A stretch of DNA of 7,624 bases. Source: Chloroflexota bacterium. Lineage in GTDB: Bacteria; Chloroflexota; Anaerolineae; Anaerolineales; UBA4823. The notes beneath the pieces were generated by a model. The model was not told where the DNA came from. It did not search any database and was given only the letters and a program-made list of their open reading frames with translations. Each line of letters begins with the position of its first letter. Position 1 is the stretch's first letter. Shown piece after piece: positions 6,418 to 7,624 of the stretch. The position numbers and the translations under genes are program-made. The stretch covers positions 1-7,624 of the forward strand of contig JAJZSS010000058.1 in the NCBI GenBank assembly GCA_021849525.1. The letters run 5' to 3'.

Positions 6418-7545
6418 ATGGGCTTACACTTTCGTCGGGATAATGTGACGTACGTTATAGTGCTGCTCTGGGTTCTGGTAACTGCCTGCCAGCCAGGGAT
6501 TGGTCCAGCGGGCGAGGCTTCGAGTACCTCTGACCTGATCCCCTTTCACACCGCGACCCCCAGCCGCACCCTGCCTCCACCCACCCCTGCCGGGACGGAC
6601 ACCTCGACCCCCCCGCCCCCAACCGCGCCGCCTCCCCCAACCGCGACCCCCTTCCTGCATACAATTGCGGAAGGGGATACCCTGTTGGGAATTGCTTTGC
6701 GCTATGGAGTGACGGTTGAAGATATCCAGGCAGCTAACCCTGAGGTTGATCCCAACCTGCTGGTAGTGGGTACCCAGGTGATTGTACCCATTCCCATGGG
6801 TGGTGGGGATGCCGGAGAGGGCACTCCTGAGGTAATTGCCACACCGACGCCGGTCGCGGTGGAGCTGGCTGCGCCGGTATGCTACCCCCAGAGCGATGGC
6901 GGGTTGTGGTGCCTGGCGCTGGTGGGGAATGAGAGCGGGCGCACCCTGGAAAATGTCAGCGGCTGGCTCAGCCTGCAGCCGCCCGGTGAAGAAGCGCTGG
7001 GCCAGGCAGTCGTCATACCGCTGAATATTCTGGCGCCTGGCGCCGTGCTGCCATTGGCAGCTTACTTTCCGCCCCCTGCCCCGCAAGATCCACAGACCGC
7101 CCGCCCCGCTTTTGAGCTGCTGGCAGCCCTGCCCCTGGCGGATGGCGATCCGCGCTACGCCCGGACCGAATTAAAGATTGACAACGTGGAGATCCTCCCC
7201 GGTGGGCTGGAAGCCGTGGTAAGCGGCATCGTATCTTTCCCCCAACCGCCTGCACCGACGCCATCCCCCACCTTTGACCCGGCTACGACTTTGACACCAA
7301 CTGTGACGCCGACCGCTGCTCCGGCGCTGACCGGGACTCTTTCCGTTGCCGGCCCCGCTCCGGCAGCCCGCCTGGTGTGGCTGGCGCTGGCTGCCTATGA
7401 TGCGCAGGATCAGGTGGTTGGGTTCCGCAAATGGGAGGCCCAGGTGGAAATTCCATATGGCGGCAGCCTGCCCTTTGAAGCCAATGTGTACAGCCTGGGT
7501 CCACCGATCGACCATGTCGATGTGCAGGTGGAGGCAAGGCCGTGA
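6418..7545 (+). CDS. LysM-domain lipoprotein
   Basis: A 375-residue predicted lipoprotein. The N-terminus has basic residues (HFRRDN), a hydrophobic stretch (about 10-23) and a lipobox VTAC with Cys24 as the lipidation site; residue 25 is Gln. A Pro/Thr/Ser-rich spacer (about 45-78) leads to one LysM domain (81-126). It begins HTIAEGDTLLGIALRYGV and ends GTQVIVPIP, matching the family pattern of a Y/H-x-V/I-x-x-GDTL start, a central N and an L-x-V-G-x-x-I-x-I/V-P end. LysM binds N-acetylglucosamine-containing glycans such as peptidoglycan. The C-terminal part (about 150-375) is unrecognised: a beta-rich region with two cysteines (155 and 165), a second Pro/Thr linker (about 275-304), and a final segment with VWLALAAYDAQDQVVGF and GGSLPFEANV that resembles FxLYD-like Ig folds. 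The overall picture is a surface protein linking membrane and cell wall. The ATG is supported by the -10 spacing and the signal sequence at the very N-terminus. Confidence 0.9.
   Translation: MGLHFRRDNVTYVIVLLWVLVTACQPGIGPAGEASSTSDLIPFHTATPSRTLPPPTPAGTDTSTPPPPTAPPPPTATPFLHTIAEGDTLLGIALRYGVTVEDIQAANPEVDPNLLVVGTQVIVPIPMGGGDAGEGTPEVIATPTPVAVELAAPVCYPQSDGGLWCLALVGNESGRTLENVSGWLSLQPPGEEALGQAVVIPLNILAPGAVLPLAAYFPPPAPQDPQTARPAFELLAALPLADGDPRYARTELKIDNVEILPGGLEAVVSGIVSFPQPPAPTPSPTFDPATTLTPTVTPTAAPALTGTLSVAGPAPAARLVWLALAAYDAQDQVVGFRKWEAQVEIPYGGSLPFEANVYSLGPPIDHVDVQVEARP
6610..6645 (+). repeat. 18-base tandem duplication in the Pro/Thr spacer
   Basis: Two adjacent 18-base units (6610-6627 and 6628-6645) each encode PPPPTA. 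The last 12 bases (CCCCCAACCGCG with flanking frame) are identical in both units, while the first two proline codons differ only at third positions. This looks like slippage or duplication expanding the spacer between the lipid anchor and the LysM domain, followed by some synonymous drift. Confidence 0.7.
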
Positions 7546-7551
7546 AATAAT

Positions 7552-7587
7552 AAAGGCCGGATTGCGCCAATGGCGGTCCGGCCCTTT
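7552..7587. terminator. bidirectional intrinsic terminator hairpin
   Basis: GGCCGGA (7555-7561) pairs with TCCGGCC (7577-7583), and an inner CGCC (7565-7568) pairs with GGCG (7572-7575) over an AAT loop, separated by a small asymmetric internal loop. Outer AAA (7552-7554) can pair with TTT (7585-7587) past one bulged C. It begins 6 bases after the lipoprotein stop. On the plus strand the stem is followed by CTTTCCTTAA, a mediocre T-tract. On the minus strand it is followed by TTTATTATTT, a better one, so it may also end a convergent gene from the right. Confidence 0.75.
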
Positions 7588-7624
7588 CCTTAATATAATT
7601 GTTTCTCTGCCGTTCAGGGCAGGC
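7588..7624. other. short end of window, no gene assigned
   Basis: These 37 bases follow the terminator. They hold an AT-rich patch with a TATAAT (7594-7599) and a small CTGCC/GGCAG inverted repeat (7607-7611 with 7618-7622, 6-base loop). One minus-strand frame has a TGA at 7614-7616, which could be the end of a convergent gene entering from the right. Only a few codons are visible, so no call is made. Confidence 0.3.

Noticed and set aside
7594..7599. TATAAT near the right edge as a promoter for a downstream gene
   Set aside because: There is no -35 at a suitable distance and no start codon visible after it; the AT-rich tail of a terminator easily yields this hexamer.

Overview
The window looks like a stretch of a high-GC bacterial chromosome, most likely from Chloroflexota (Anaerolineae-type). 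This placement is an inference. It rests on the style of the proteins: Pro/Thr-rich 'TPTP' linkers in secreted or membrane proteins, a very long multi-GAF histidine kinase, a single-pass TPR protein, and a LysM lipoprotein. No rRNA or other marker gene is present to confirm it. There are no tRNAs, rRNAs, CRISPR arrays or mobile elements. Coding density is high and the gene layout is ordinary.

Layout, left to right. (1) Positions 1-543, minus strand: the N-terminal 181 codons of an alpha/beta hydrolase that runs off the left edge; it is a frame open to the window edge, with a GTG start. (2) 578-4462, minus: a 1294-residue membrane histidine kinase with about seven to eight membrane segments, four tandem GAF domains, a PAS domain, HisKA and HATPase_c. 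(3) 4573-6321, minus: a 582-residue membrane-anchored TPR protein. (4) 6418-7545, plus: a 375-residue lipoprotein with a LysM domain, divergent from the TPR gene. (5) 7552-7587: a hairpin terminator after the lipoprotein gene, followed by 37 bases with no assignable gene.

The three minus-strand genes are co-directional in the order TPR, kinase, hydrolase, with gaps of 110 and 34 bases, and could be partly co-transcribed. The TPR protein and the LysM lipoprotein are both predicted to act on the outer face of the membrane and share a 96-base divergent intergenic region. The kinase has no receiver domain and no response regulator beside it in this window.

The most interesting signals are in the short intergenic regions rather than in the proteins. 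The lipoprotein gene has a perfect TATAAT ending 7 bases before its ATG and no Shine-Dalgarno, which predicts a leaderless mRNA. The hydrolase gene has a weaker TAAACT 6 bases before its GTG. The kinase has no Shine-Dalgarno near its ATG but has a perfect AGGAGG 46 bases upstream. The interval between them contains a stem-loop that would shorten the effective spacing to about 12 bases. I found no clear new multi-gene system in the window.
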